Source of the DNA: Nilaparvata lugens
Lineage: Eukaryota > Arthropoda > Insecta > Hemiptera > Delphacidae
DNA: 64,000 nucleotides
Direction of reading: 5' to 3'
NCBI RefSeq assembly: GCF_014356525.2
Contig: NC_052506.1
Span: forward strand, 25,542,372 to 25,606,371
Below are positions 52,860-64,000 of this stretch, in pieces; position 1 is the stretch's first letter; every line of letters begins with the position of its first letter. The translations under genes were made by a program, and so were the position numbers. The notes beneath the pieces were generated by a model, which saw only the letters and a list, made by a program, of their open reading frames with translations, made no database searches and had not been told where the DNA came from.

Positions 52860-53246
52860 ACCAAAAGACTAGTAGATTATGCCATTAAGCCTGGGAGGAA
52901 GCTCGAACAGAAGTAGATGATCTTCTATGATTCCTGCCCAAATGTTTACTGAAAACTGATGTTGTGGAAGATTAGGATTGATGGCATGAGGATTCTCAGC
53001 TGCCCAAATATGTTGGTTGTGGACGTTAACGATAGCTGTTCTTGTAAAGTGTGCCTCGTCGGTAAATAAAACGGTTGTTAAAAAGTTTGGGTGAACAAGT
53101 TTTACTAAAAACCATCGGCAAATACCAGCACGGGGAATACAGTCTCGTGGAAATAGAGTATGAACTTTCTGGAGGTGGTATGGATGTAATTGTTGCTATT
53201 TTAGTATTCTCCAAATGATAGATTGATTGACATTAAACTGCACTGA
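52860..53246 (-). pseudogene. mariner-type transposase, second part
   Basis: On the minus strand this reads LHPYHLQKVHTLFPRDC, then VLFTDEAHFTRTAIVN (first catalytic Asp) and NVHNQHIWAAENPHA, and ends FELPPRLNGIIY. It matches DDE_3-type transposases of the DUF4817 group. An in-frame stop after RILK and a missing C-terminus make it inactive. Confidence 0.8.
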
Positions 53247-53814
53247 CAGGGGTGCCCAGCCCCCCCAAGGGCAATGGCGCAAGCCCCCCCCAATCCAAGT
53301 GTAATGCCCCCCCCCAAAGAACTCCAATTCCCAACCCGTTTTCAACATTAGTCAGTGTATGACAATAAAATTCACATCTTACATTCTAATCTTCTAAATG
53401 ACATTATTTACATTTGGTCTTGTGAGGAGTTCTTTCTGTTTTCATACGATTGTAAAAATATATACCATCGTTTCTTATCTCTTTTAAAATAGAAATAAAG
53501 TATCTTTTTGATATCATTTTTGAGACTAGCAATGCACCCGTTCTTGTTCGGGAGGACTAGAAAGTACTACATTACATCAGGAAAAATTACATGACAAATA
53601 TTTTAATAGGATATTGAAAGATAAGTAAGGGAGGCTTTGCTTTTTAAATGTTAAGGTTACTTATAAAAAGTTGAATAGTAATATAATTGATAATTCTTTA
53701 TTGCAAAAGAATATTGCATAGCAATTTTGGTACCTAAACATTCATACAAATTTGGAACGATTTTATTCATACAATATATAATGTCGGCAAGTTTAGGTAT
53801 TCTAAATCCTATAC

Positions 53815-55135
53815 TATAAAACTAGCAATTTCTGTTTAGATGTTTTGATGTATAAATGTTTATGTTTGTATTTCACCAGATCTCGAAAACGGCTCTAACG
53901 ATTCTCACGAAATTTAGAACATACTAGTAGGTTTATAATATAAAAATTCGATTGCACTAGGTTTCAACCCTGGGGAAACTCCCTGAAGGACATTGAAAGA
54001 ATTTATCAAATTTAATCCTGATTAATTCCAGTAGAACCAATCAGATAAGCTATCTTCTTGAGATGGTCTTCTGTGATTTGTTTCGTGAAATTAATCAGGA
54101 TTAAAATTTAACATGCTTTTGTGAGAGAAATTTTTGCATTCCTCTGGGAATCAATCTCAATCCACTGTGATTAGATAGGACCTTGCTGTATGAACTATGA
54201 ATATTTATTATAATTTCTTCTTTCGTAATAATTTTTATATGCTTTTGTAGGTATACTCCAGAGCGGAGCTCGGTGCCCCGATATTTATCATAAATTGGAA
54301 CAGGTTGTCACTAATGTTGTGTTGGTGGTATTTACTTTTTAACATTACAGGAGTAAAAATAACACAAGTCGAACAAAATGTATCTTTAAATGGTTTGGTT
54401 TTTGGAATAAAGATATCATCTGAACAAGTACATTTTGTAAATTCTATATATAAAAAATTCTAATACCAAATATCGGGGCACCGAGCTTTGCTCGTTATTT
54501 ATTCATTGATAAACAGAACTCAATTCTTTAAATGATTGGGGAAGGACTAACAGCCACAGCCCAAAACTGTTTCTTCCCCGAATTTTGATTTATACACTAT
54601 AAAATTTATAGTTGGAATATTTAATATTCCAAAAAGTAGGATACACTTGAATTCAAGTGAAATTTTTAGTCCAAATATTTGAAAACATAAAACTTCTAAT
54701 TTGGATTGTTTACATACTAAATAGAATAACAAAATAACACTCACTAATCACTTAGAACTGTAAAATAATGATTAACTTTGAATATTAAGATATATACATG
54801 TCAACAAATAAGATTACTGTATTTTGATCGAATCAATTAAAATTTCTAGATTTCTCGCGAGATACGATAAGCTAATTGATTACACATCTGATCTCCCACA
54901 CAGGCACACGCATCTTCTGTTATCGACAGACGAGTAAATCATTATCTATTTTTCCAAGGATGAATTATTCTTTGCATGACCTTCAGGGAGTTTTCTCAGG
55001 GATGAGACCTAGTGCAATAGAATTTTTATATAAACGTTTCCGAGATCCGTTGAACATAAATAACCATATAACCAGATAGCCAGATATAAAAATAGAAAAA
55101 TATAAACAGATATACAGAAATTGCTCGCTTAATAT
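53815..55135. mobile_element. Fold-back element inside the hAT
   Basis: AGCAATTTCTGTTTAGATG, ATCTCGAAAACG and GGGAAACTCCCTGAAGG on the left face their inverses on the right (CCTTCAGGGAGTTTTCTCAGG, CGTTTCCGAGAT, ACAGAAATTGCTC). Confidence 0.7.
54262..54503. repeat. Inverted repeat inside the fold-back element
   Basis: GAGCGGAGCTCGGTGCCCCG with ATATTT faces AAATATCGGGGCACCGAGC about 200 bp apart. It probably is a further small insertion. Confidence 0.6.
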
Positions 55136-55152
55136 AATAGGATAACAACTTA

Positions 55153-56632
55153 TAGTCCAGTCCAGTCAAATGGTCGTTTTTTAGGAACCAGCCCCGAAAG
55201 AATTTTTTTCTATGGTTCTATATGTATTTTGGGGCGCTGAATTCTAATCTGAAATTTGCTGACACGCAAGAGGGCGACTTCACCCCCAAAATTTTGGACT
55301 TTTTTAAGTTTTCCATTTAATCTCGAGAACCTTGAATTTTTCGAGAAAAAGCATTCTCTATATAACATTAAAGATAGTTAAATTTCCAATGAATTGAGTG
55401 GTAGCGCAGGACTAGTTCTTGGATTTTTTATCTGAAGTGTTCCAAAAGATACGCAACTTTAAATGTGCGAGAAATTTGTGATATTTCCCCCATTTTCACA
55501 GTCTCGCATATGCAACGGTGCGTATCTTGTGGATCACTTCAGATAAAAAATCCAAAAAGTAGTCGATGTTGTGATGAATTTTCTCCTCTTTTCACTCCCA
55601 TAAATTATACTTCTGTTTCCAATACCGTTCAAAAGTTACAGCGAATTGGATGATTATCTTTATTTCCTAATTTTTCTTGCGATTTTACTGTTATTAAAGA
55701 GTCTCTAAAATGAGTACAATACATGATAGAAACTTGCGATTGGTCTTAATCTTAAATGAGAGAAAATTTCATGCTCTATAAGCTGAGTTGTCTTAAATTG
55801 ATCTTGCATTATTGTTTATATCGAAAAACTGTCGAGACTGTGAAAATGAGAAAAATATCGCAAATTTCTTGATTTTTGAAACAAAAGTATATTTTTACAA
55901 AAATCATTCACCTCCCATAAAAGAGGAGATTCTTTTCCTCAAATCAAGACCAAGTATCATTTTGAGTTACCGAGACACACAGTTTTGAATATAGAAATCG
56001 GTCATTTTTCTAAGCATTGAAATATGGGCTGAAATACACTAAAGGAGGAATTTCCTATTTTTTTAACAAATTTTAGTGACATGATACATGATTTTTAACC
56101 GCCTTGACGTGCTGATATGAGCGGCTGTAGGACATGATTTTTTATTTTTGGGTGTATTCCCCCTTCCACCACTACTAAATTCAAAAATACCTAAGGAATT
56201 CTGTTCAGAATTAATATTGTTAATTCACGTGATGTGTGGCTTTCTATCATTACTAGAAAAAGATCCTAGTTGTATAGGGTAGAAGTGGTAGGTTTGCATA
56301 ATTATGGAAACCCCTTAAAAAAATACCCTTTTTTGAAAACTCTTAGCTCCGGAATCAAAAATCGTAGAGTCCTGCGCGACCACTCAATTTATTGAAAATT
56401 TTATTATGTTTTATATTTTAGAGAATGCTTTTTTCGAAAAGTTCTCAAGATTAAATGGAAAACTTGAAAAAAGTCCGAAATTTTGGGTTTTTTTGGGAGT
56501 TTTGGGGGTGAAGCCGCCCTCTGGCGTGTCAGCCAGTTTCAGATTAGAATTCAGCGCCCCAAAATACATATAGAACCGTCGCGAAAAATTCTTTCGGGCT
56601 CTTTCCTGAAAAACGACTATTTGACTGGACTA
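55153..56632. mobile_element. 1.5-kb element with about 280-bp terminal inverted repeats, inside the hAT
   Basis: TAGTCCAGTCCAGTCAAATGG faces its inverse TTTGACTGGACTA. The arms continue through GGGGCGCTGAATTCTAATCTG and the AATCTCGAGAAC block to about 55430 and 56345. A second hairpin (TTGGATTTTTTATCTGAAGTG / CACTTCAGATAAAAAATCC) lies at 55425-55560. Confidence 0.8.
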
Positions 56633-57353
56633 TTATACAAAACAGAAAAAAGTAATGAAGCATTACACTAATTACTCGATTACTGTGTGGTAAATAGGGT
56701 GTAAATTTGAAAGATTGAAATTGGCTTCATTTGATATTTTTCACAAATTTTTGACAAGAGAAGTTTTTTCTTCTGTCAAATTCACTAGAGTTTGTGATGT
56801 TGTTTATAATTGCATTCCCATTTCAGAGACATTAATATCATCATGAAACGCCTTCGAGATTAAAATAACTATTAGATTGAAATATACATTACAATTTAAC
56901 TTATCATTGTGCTTTTAAGAAATTAAGTTGCAACAGCAAGGAAACTCAAACAAAGGACCATTGAAAATTAATTAAGCAAAGGAAATCAGAATAATAGTGG
57001 ATGTTGAAGTTATAATTTATTTTTGTCAAAGATTTACCTTCAAACTCATAGGCTTAGAATTACTAAAATTCCTGCATACAAAATATTATCAATTGTATTT
57101 TTTATGCTTTATATTGAGTTACACTTAGTGAAATATAACATTGTAAAGGTGGGAAAAAGTATTAAAATTAACTACATTAGAACAATATCTCTATTTAATA
57201 CCTTGATTTTTTAGCCATGATTCAAAACGTTTACATAAAATATAAAAAAATCATGCCCCCCCCAAAAATGTTGATGGCGCAAATTGCGCCATGCCCCCCC
57301 CCCTTGTGGGCACTCCTGTGCACTGACAATTCTCTTGTGCTCTTCTCTGGATG

Positions 57354-57653
57354 TTAAATTTCATTAAGAACTTGTTCTTCTAACTCAACGGTCATAGTAG
57401 ATCGGGGTCTGCCTGCATAAATGTGCTCTTTGGATATCAAAGAATCTGTTTCAGACAGACTTTGATGAATAGTGGCAAAAAACCTTGAACTTGGACATAC
57501 TCGATTAGGAAAGTTCTCTTGATACAAACGTCTTGCTTCAGTACTATTACAGTAGTGTCCCATTCCATACATTAAATGCATGTCAGCTAATTCGGAGTAT
57601 GAATAATGTCTAAGATTATAGCTGCCATTTTTTAAAAAGTTAACACTTAACAC
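57354..57653 (-). pseudogene. mariner-type transposase, N-terminal part (DUF4817 helix-turn-helix)
   Basis: On the minus strand the segment shows YSELADMHLMYGMG, ARRLYQENFPNRVCPSSR and HIYAGRPRSTMT, the usual layout of the DUF4817 DNA-binding domain before a DDE transposase. The frame meets TAA after QVLNEI and continues to the hAT target site. Confidence 0.8.
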
Positions 57654-58401
57654 AAAAGCAAAGTGGAATGGTTACAAATAACTGGTTAATAGATTAAACA
57701 AAAATACAGAGCGGTTACTGTAGGCCTAACTTACAGTTTCTTTTTTTTTGTTCAACAGTGAGCTAAAATATTTCTGAAAATAATTTTCAGCTGATAATTT
57801 AAATATTTTCTTATTCAAAACATAATAAATCAGCTTTTATTAAAATCCATGTTTTATTTGCAATCAGCTACAAACTATGAGTTATTAGTTCTCTCATTAA
57901 ACAGCAAATTTTTGTGGTGTAATGTACTACATAAGAATGCATTTTATCCAACTTTTATTTAAATTTAGGTTACACAGCTTACATCATTCTTTTCGGAATT
58001 AAATTCTCTACAATTTTTATTGCGAGGAATTATTTGTTTACTGGTCATTAAAGAAAGTTATCGGGCATCAAACGTAGAAGTCTGTGTATTTCTACTTAGA
58101 TTTTTTGCATATTTCAACTTTTTTCTCAAAAACTACTCACACTACAGCTTCCAGACTAGTTTTATTCAATTTTTCAGATATTTTTCCATATGAATCCAGC
58201 ATAAGTTTCTCAAAAACTAGTCGCCAAACAATTCAGCATCGGTGTATTTCACCAGAGGAGCTGAATTCCGGGCGAAATCTTTCACTCTGTATAGCTCGCT
58301 AATGAAGCGTTTATGGATATATGTTTATATGAACTTTTTTTCTTATTTTTACCTCTACTATCACGTATTAAATTATTTTACCATAATTATGAATCACCCT
58401 G

Positions 58402-58434
58402 TAGATCTCCATGATGACTGCAAATCTTCTTTTC
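58402..58434 (+). repeat. Segmental duplication, copy B, second part
   Basis: TAGATCTCCATGATGACTGC and the following AAATCTTCTTTT match 46594-46626 of copy A. Confidence 0.8.
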
Positions 58435-59993
58435 CTACAGTTAAGTTGGAAAGTGGCCATTGCTGCACTGATTACAGAACGCAAAGAATCACTTTTCCGC
58501 TCTAGTGCGGGAAAAATTTTTCTGCACTCCAGATTTGCAACATGGCAACGCAAAATACTTAGTAGGTTATATGGAGCAACAGTGCAGCAAAATCCAAATG
58601 AAGTTGGTAACAGTGACTGCTGTGGCTGCTATAGTGAGCAGAGGTGCAACGAAGCACAACGCGCTAATTATTATTCATTATATCATATTATAACCAAGGA
58701 CAACGAGGACTTTAGGATTTTAGGATTAAGGTTTTTATCAATAATAAAATTACACAGAAAAACATTTGATGCATTTCAAGCAATTTTACCCATAATTACC
58801 CACTTTTCATATTCAATGGTAACTGTAGGAAAAACTTAATGTGAAATACGTGCGCAAAGTTCCTCTGCTGCACTCAAGAAACCATTCCGCCCTCGCCTAC
58901 GGCTCGGGCGTAAACGTTTCTTTCGGTGCAGCAAACTGTCACTTTGCGCAGTTTGCTGAAAGTGACAGTTTGCTGCACCGAAAGAAACGTTTACGCCCGA
59001 GCCGTAGGCGAGGTTTCTTGAGTGCAGCAGAGGAACTTTGCGCACGTATTTCACATTAAGTTTTTCCTACAGTTACCATTGAATATGAAAAGTGGGTAAT
59101 TATGGGTAAAATTGCCTGAAATCCATCAAATAACTTAGTAGTGTTTGAATGGCGAGGCGGCTGTGTGGTGTGTGCTGTGGTGGCACTGTGCTGTTGCTGT
59201 CCTCGTTATAATATATAATAGTAATAATTAGCGCGTTGTGCTTCGTTGCACCTCTGCTCACTATAGCAGCCCAGTCACTGTTACCAACTTCATTTTGATT
59301 TTGCTGCACTGTTGCTCCATATAACCTACTAAGTATTTTTCGTTGCCATGTTGCAAATCTGGAGTGCAGAAAAATTTTTCCCGCACTAGAGCGGAAAAGT
59401 GATTCTTTGCGTTCTGTAATCAGTGCAGCAATGGACACTTTTCAACGTAACTGTAGGAAAATAACTATTTCCTACAGTTACCTTGAAAAGTGGCCATTCC
59501 TGCACTGTTTACAGAACGCAAAGAATCACTTTTCCGCTCTAGTGCGGGAAATTTTTTTCTGCACTCCAGATTTGCAACATGGCAACGCAAAATAGTTAGT
59601 AGGTTATATGGAGCACCAGTGCAGCAAAATCAAAATGAAGTTGGTAACAGTGACTGTGGTATAGTGTGTTATAATAATAACGATGGACAACGAGGACAGC
59701 GACAGCACAGTGCCACATTCAGCACTCAGCCTCCCCTTCATTCAAACACTACTACATTATTCAATTTGGCAATAAATTAAGGTTTTTATTAATAATAAAA
59801 TTACACAGAAAAACATTTGATGGATTTCAGGCAATTTTACCCATAATTACCTACTTTTCATATTCAATGGTAACTGTAGGAAAAATTTAATGTGAAATAC
59901 GTGCGCAAAGTTCCTCTGCTGCACTCAAGAAACCATTCCGCCCTCGCCTTTCTTTCGGTGCAGCAAACTGTCACTTTGCGCACTAGTTGCACA
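58435..59993. mobile_element. Composite array: three MITE units in alternating orientation
   Basis: Units bounded by CCTACAGTTA and its inverse lie at about 58433-58834 (+), 59069-59460 (-) and 59470-59882 (+). Units 1 and 2 are joined by a palindromic 234-bp spacer centred near 58952 (GCAGCAAACTGTCACTTT facing its inverse). Units 2 and 3 are joined by about 9 bp centred near 59463. Half of the spacer recurs after unit 3. ORFs across the array are shadows of the repeats. The array is absent from copy A. Confidence 0.85.
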
Positions 59994-60195
59994 AATAACT
60001 ATTATAAGAATGTGACGAAAAGAAGAATCACATTTTGAATTTGACAGTACTCTGAAGCGTATTCATTTATGAGGATTCGATTCAACAAGACCAAAGATTA
60101 GAAAATAGAAAATATTTTATTTCAAAGTAATTACAGTTATAGAAAAATTATAAAAGCCAAGCCAATTATATAAAATAACAGTATACGCATCATAG
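59994..60195 (+). repeat. Segmental duplication, copy B, third part
   Basis: AATGTGACGAAAAGAAGAATC through CAAGACCAAAGATTAGAAAA matches 46626-46790. CCAATTATATAAAATAACAG is the empty counterpart of the Helitron site in copy A. Confidence 0.88.
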
Positions 60196-62035
60196 ATATA
60201 ACTCAATTAACAATTTATACACTAACATAGAAAAAGAGGACCATATGTAATACTGTTGGCAGAGTAAGACTTGGAGCCTTAAGCGGGTTTCAGGCGTTTT
60301 TAGAGTGGACAGGGCACGAAGCTCTCAGCTCCGATTGACTGATTGGGTTGTTACCTGAAGCACCTGAAACACTCAAATGTGGTCTGGCCCTTACTCTTCT
60401 CTTAGTGAAGTGAGTGATGCTTTTGTTTTCAGTAGGTACTACCCTGTGTATTTGTGGTTTATGCAATATTATTTTGACATGTTTTATCTTATGTGAGTAT
60501 TCCTGAAGATACTATTTCAAAATATCAACACAAAACGTTTTCAAACAAACATTTTGTGAAAATGTGCAACAAAGCCAATCTCTTATTGAATTAGACAGCT
60601 AAAAAAACGAACTTTATTAAGCACCTGAAAAATAAATCTTGATATGACTATTATTTAGTTCATTTTAGAACAACATCGATCGTAGATAAAATCATCTTTT
60701 ATTTTAAAAATCTATATTCAATAAAAATGTAGAACGGATTCGATATGTAAACAATATTCATTCATAATTCAAGATATTTTTTAATGGATACAAATATGAA
60801 TTAATCAGTTATCAGAATATCAGTGCAGTTATCAGTTCAAAGTTGAAAGAGAGAAATCTATTTCTTAATGGTCGCATATTTTTATCACATGAAACCAATA
60901 ACATTATCCCATTCAATGGAACCAATTAACTTTATTATAAAGAGTTTGTGGCATTCATTCAAAAAAATTATCCATTCTGATTTAAGACTATCTACTAGAA
61001 TTTGATATGAAATTATTCTCATTTTAAAGCAAAGATCTATTTTACACTGAGTTTGTCCCTCATTAAAATAAAAGATTAAGTAAGATTTATAACATCATGT
61101 TAATCATCTTCAAATTATTAATTTTTCACAGTATCAAAATACAATTTTTCATAATTATCAAAATAGATACCGCATAATTCATAATTAAGTTTCTCTTATC
61201 ACAATAGAAAAGAAAAATATATTTTAGAATGAGTTTGTTTCTCATAATATAAAAAAATATTACAAAAACATTCTAATCTTACAACTAAATTACGAATTGA
61301 AAATAAATAAATACAATATAAATTTATTGTTATACAAATATAGAGTTTGGGTGTTTATTAATAAATTTTCTCCTATAACTAATGTGGCACAATATAATTA
61401 ACATAAAATGCTCAGAACCTGAATTTAACTTTTGAATAGCATTTTTCAAGTCTTTTCTATTTGCACTCGGTTATTAAAATGGAATCTCAATAAAAAAATT
61501 AAAACTTGATGAATTTATTTCGGTTTATAGCTAAAAAATGTTCCAATATAAAAAGTAATAGTAAATATAATAATGGTTATTATATTAGCATTTGTGATCG
61601 ATTAATATTTGTTTCTCAAATAAATTTGTGTTGTACGTCTATAAAATGTGATGTAACGTTAAAAATTAGATCCAGTCTCATCATTCATTTATTAAAATAT
61701 TCAACAATAAGTAAAGACCGTAACAAAAGTATTTATGTTGAGCAATTTTTACACAGTCCGTTGATTCACTGGTAATTGACATGGTAATGGGCACTAGAGG
61801 GTAAACTTTATTTTACGGTACGTTTCAATATAAGGTCAGTAATAATTTACACGTATAAATTTCTAATCTATAGTTATAAAAATATGCATTCGGGACATTA
61901 TTTTAGTAAGAAATTAATAACAAATAAAAGTATAATAACTTTGTACATGGAAGCACTTCCCTTATGGTTCTATTTCTCTATCCAGCCATCTCTTGTACAC
62001 TTCAAAAGTGTACCCAAAAAACAAAATCAACCAGA
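60196..62035. other. AT-rich intergenic stretch
   Basis: No gene seen. A possible small inverted-repeat element lies at 60264-60404 (GTAAGACTTGGAGCC...GTTTCAGG facing CCTGAAACACTC...GGCCCTTAC). Confidence 0.5.
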
Positions 62036-62559
62036 AATAGGATTTAAAAGTATATTTTAAACTGAGTTATGCACCACCAACGATAAACGTTAATCCAGGT
62101 TTACATAAAGATGTAGATTCATTTATTGAAATGTGTCACAGTCCAAGTTAAAACTGAAAGCTGATCAATCTCCGTTTAAATATTGAGATATGCAACATCT
62201 ACGTTCAACGCTTATCCAGGTTTGCATTAGGATATGTTCGCATTTATTATAATTGTTTTACTCATATATTCAATGTAATGACAATAATACGTAGTGAAAG
62301 AAAAAGCAGGCATAGCCCTTACTATTCCTAACACAATTTTGAAAATTGTATAATATTCCAGGTTCAACCCAACACATTATCAATCCCCGTTTGAACAGAG
62401 ATGATGCATGGCCCTGAAGCATTCAAAGTACGGTTTCTGGGACATATATTAAATCTAATTGACCATGGAACCGATACATTTATTTAATGGTGTCCTAGAT
62501 TTTAATGAGAGTTCCATCTAAAGGATATGCACCATCTATGTTAAACGCTAATGTACGAT

Positions 62560-62892
62560 TAAGGCTAGGGCCACACGAGCGCACAAAGTGCGTGCGTTGC
62601 AACTTACTTTTTGACGTCCGTTGTAGAAATACATAGAAGTGAATTGGTGACAACACACGAGGTACGTGCATACCAAGTAACGGAAGTCGTAACGGACGGT
62701 GATTTTGAACTGCGCAGAAATGCTACAACGCACGTCGAGACAAGCAAAAGTTATTGCTTCGTCTGGTTCAATTGCGTAAAGCCAACTGACGTTGACGCAC
62801 CACACTCAACGCTCGTGTGGTGTCATTGGCGACGGTCGCAATAAGTAAGTTGTAACGGACGCACTATGTGCGCTCGTGTGGCTCTAGCCTTA
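62560..62892. mobile_element. MITE, about 333 bp
   Basis: TAAGGCTAGGGCCACACGAGC facing GCTCGTGTGGCTCTAGCCTTA, continuing through GCACTTTGTGCGC-type and AACTTACTT sequences. ORFs in both directions are artefacts. Confidence 0.85.
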
Positions 62893-62984
62893 CTGGTCAT
62901 ATGTTTGAATGTTTCTCGATCTGGATTCTATCAAGTTATCTAAATACAAAAAAATCTCAGGAAACTTTTTATCCGATCATTATT

Positions 62985-63262
62985 TTTTGAGATAGTTTCA
63001 AATTTGGTAAGAGATAAATTCATGAAATTTTGAGGATAAGGTATTGTTGATGAAATGATAAAAGTTTTTTGAGAAAATATATTTTTTGAAAAAGTTATTC
63101 AATTTTCACAAAATGACTAAAAATAACACAACTTGAGTTATTTTTTGAAAATGGAATAACTTTTTCAAAAAATAAAATTTTGAGGAATTATTTATTCAAT
63201 TGTCAATATTATGAAGAATGTATCCTCAAATTTTCATGAATTTCTCTCTCACCGAATTTGAA
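62985..63262. repeat. Fold-back repeat
   Basis: TTTCAAATTTGGTAAGAGAT...AATTCATGAAATTTTGAGGAT pairs with ATCCTCAAATTTTCATGAATT...CTCACCGAATTTGAAA. An inner TTTTTGAAAAAGTTATTC / GAATAACTTTTTCAAAAAA hairpin lies between. Confidence 0.75.
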
Positions 63263-63708
63263 ATGATTCAGTTTGAAAAATTTAAACTTTAGGCGCAATA
63301 ATAGTCGGAAAAAAATTCTTAATTTTACAACTGATATACGAATTGGAAAACTGCAAAATATCACAAGTAAAAGTATTTTTTTTTTAGCCAGTCAGTTTTG
63401 TTTAGTCTGCACAGTCTTTCAATTTAACGTGTTATACTCCAGGTTTAAACTAACATCTGATCAATCTCTATTTAAACTGAGATGGTGCATGTCGTCCTGA
63501 ATCATCTATAGGTTATCAAAAATTGACTTGTATTAATTGGAGCTTAATGAAACTTGTATATTAAGCCAGTTACACACACATCGATTTTTGGACGTTCGAT
63601 TTTTTGCTGTCCTTATGAATTCTCTATCAGATTAAACGGAACTCGACTAACATCACCTGTTGGAAATCATCTGGTTAGGCCTGCCGCAAAGTAGACCCAC
63701 GCTAATCC

Positions 63709-63968
63709 ATGAAAAGCAACCAAAGACCTTAAAGAGATATAAACCCACAATGCCTATGCCTTCCCAATGATAGCTTTTACTTGAAATTGAAGGCCACCAT
63801 TGAGGTATTTTAGCACGAGATATTATATCTATATATTTGTAATACTACGGATTACAAAGGCATTGGTTTGTAATAATCTTATAGGTTGCCCCCTCAATGG
63901 CCGATTTCAATTCCAAGTACGACACTACCGCTGCATGTGAGTCTATGCATCTTTAAGGTCTTTGAAAG
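63709..63968. mobile_element. MITE-like element containing the inverted copy of repeat 339-497
   Basis: AAGCAACCAAAGACCTTAAAG faces CTTTAAGGTCTTTGAAAGC at the other end. The interior 63746-63910 is the reverse complement of 339-497. Confidence 0.6.
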
Positions 63969-64000
63969 CAACCAATGCCGTAGGATGTTTTGTAAACAAT

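Larger units (their letters stand above)
53247..57318. mobile_element. hAT-like non-autonomous element with 8-bp target duplication
   Basis: The ends CAGGGGTGCCCAGCCC and GGGCACTCCTG are inverted, with C-rich runs and GGCGCAA just inside. TGCACTGA flanks both sides (53239-53246 and 57319-57326). Removing one TGCACTGA rejoins the two transposase halves of the host element in frame at that point. No hAT transposase was found. Fold-back elements fill much of the interior. Confidence 0.88.
52237..58401 (-). mobile_element. mariner-superfamily transposon with about 560-bp terminal inverted repeats, split by a hAT
   Basis: The ends CAGGGTGATTCATAATTATGG and CCATAATTATGAATCACCCTG are flanked by TA. 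The inverted arms extend to about 52800 and 57836. The paralogous site at 46594 shows the single TA of the empty target. The interior holds two halves of a minus-strand transposase, separated by the hAT element at 53247-57318. Confidence 0.9.
62036..63530. repeat. Degenerate tandem repeat region
   Basis: A phrase of the type CTGATCAATCTCCGTTTAAA followed by GAGATATGCACCATCTACG and TTAANGCTAATCCAGGTTTAC recurs in diverged form near 62061, 62184, 62399, 62520 and 63479. Spacings are about 120 and 215 bp where no insertion intervenes. A MITE and a fold-back interrupt the series. Confidence 0.5.

Noticed and set aside
58411..59780. Several ORFs of 60-140 codons with near-identical sequences
   Set aside because: Shadows of the three MITE units in alternating orientation.
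62548..62844. 85- and 77-codon ORFs on opposite strands
   Set aside because: They span a MITE with clear inverted ends.

Overview
The window looks like nuclear DNA of an insect, most likely a hemipteran and perhaps a planthopper. The evidence is AT-rich DNA with long introns, GT-AG splicing, a Wnt gene closest to Wnt16 (a subfamily lost from flies), and a dense mix of arthropod-type transposons. The species guess is inference only.

Two host genes can be supported. An uninterrupted 400-codon Wnt16-type ligand lies at 4183-5385 (+). A multi-exon eIF2alpha kinase of the HRI type (EIF2AK1) runs from about 17120 to 44980 (+) in at least eight exons whose reading frames join at every junction; a further 5' exon may be missing. 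Its third to last exons carry the whole kinase domain and a C-terminal coiled coil. A broken kinesin-6-like motor fragment and a decayed second copy of the last HRI exon lie just downstream. An unidentified exon-like ORF lies at 48601-48766 (-).

Most of the rest is transposable elements. HRI intron 2 holds a very young LTR element (20641-27939) that has a Gag and a stop-separated second ORF but no pol. HRI intron 4 holds an intact BEL/Pao element (30754-37344, minus strand, 1785-codon polyprotein). HRI intron 5 holds a broken LINE. The region upstream of exon 1 holds nested inverted-repeat elements and inverted LINE pieces.

From 46.2 to 60.2 kb two diverged copies of one segment can be aligned (46.26-47.6 kb and 51.86-60.2 kb). 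Each copy supplies the empty site for an insertion in the other: a Helitron in the first, a 6.2-kb mariner-like element in the second. The mariner-like element is itself split by a hAT-like element that contains fold-back elements. The second copy also carries an alternating array of three MITEs around a 234-bp palindrome.

The remaining stretches (2.0-4.2, 5.4-8.9, 9.3-13.0, 14.2-15.5 and 60.2-62.0 kb) are AT-rich noncoding sequence with small MITEs and degenerate tandem repeats. No tRNA, rRNA or CRISPR was seen.
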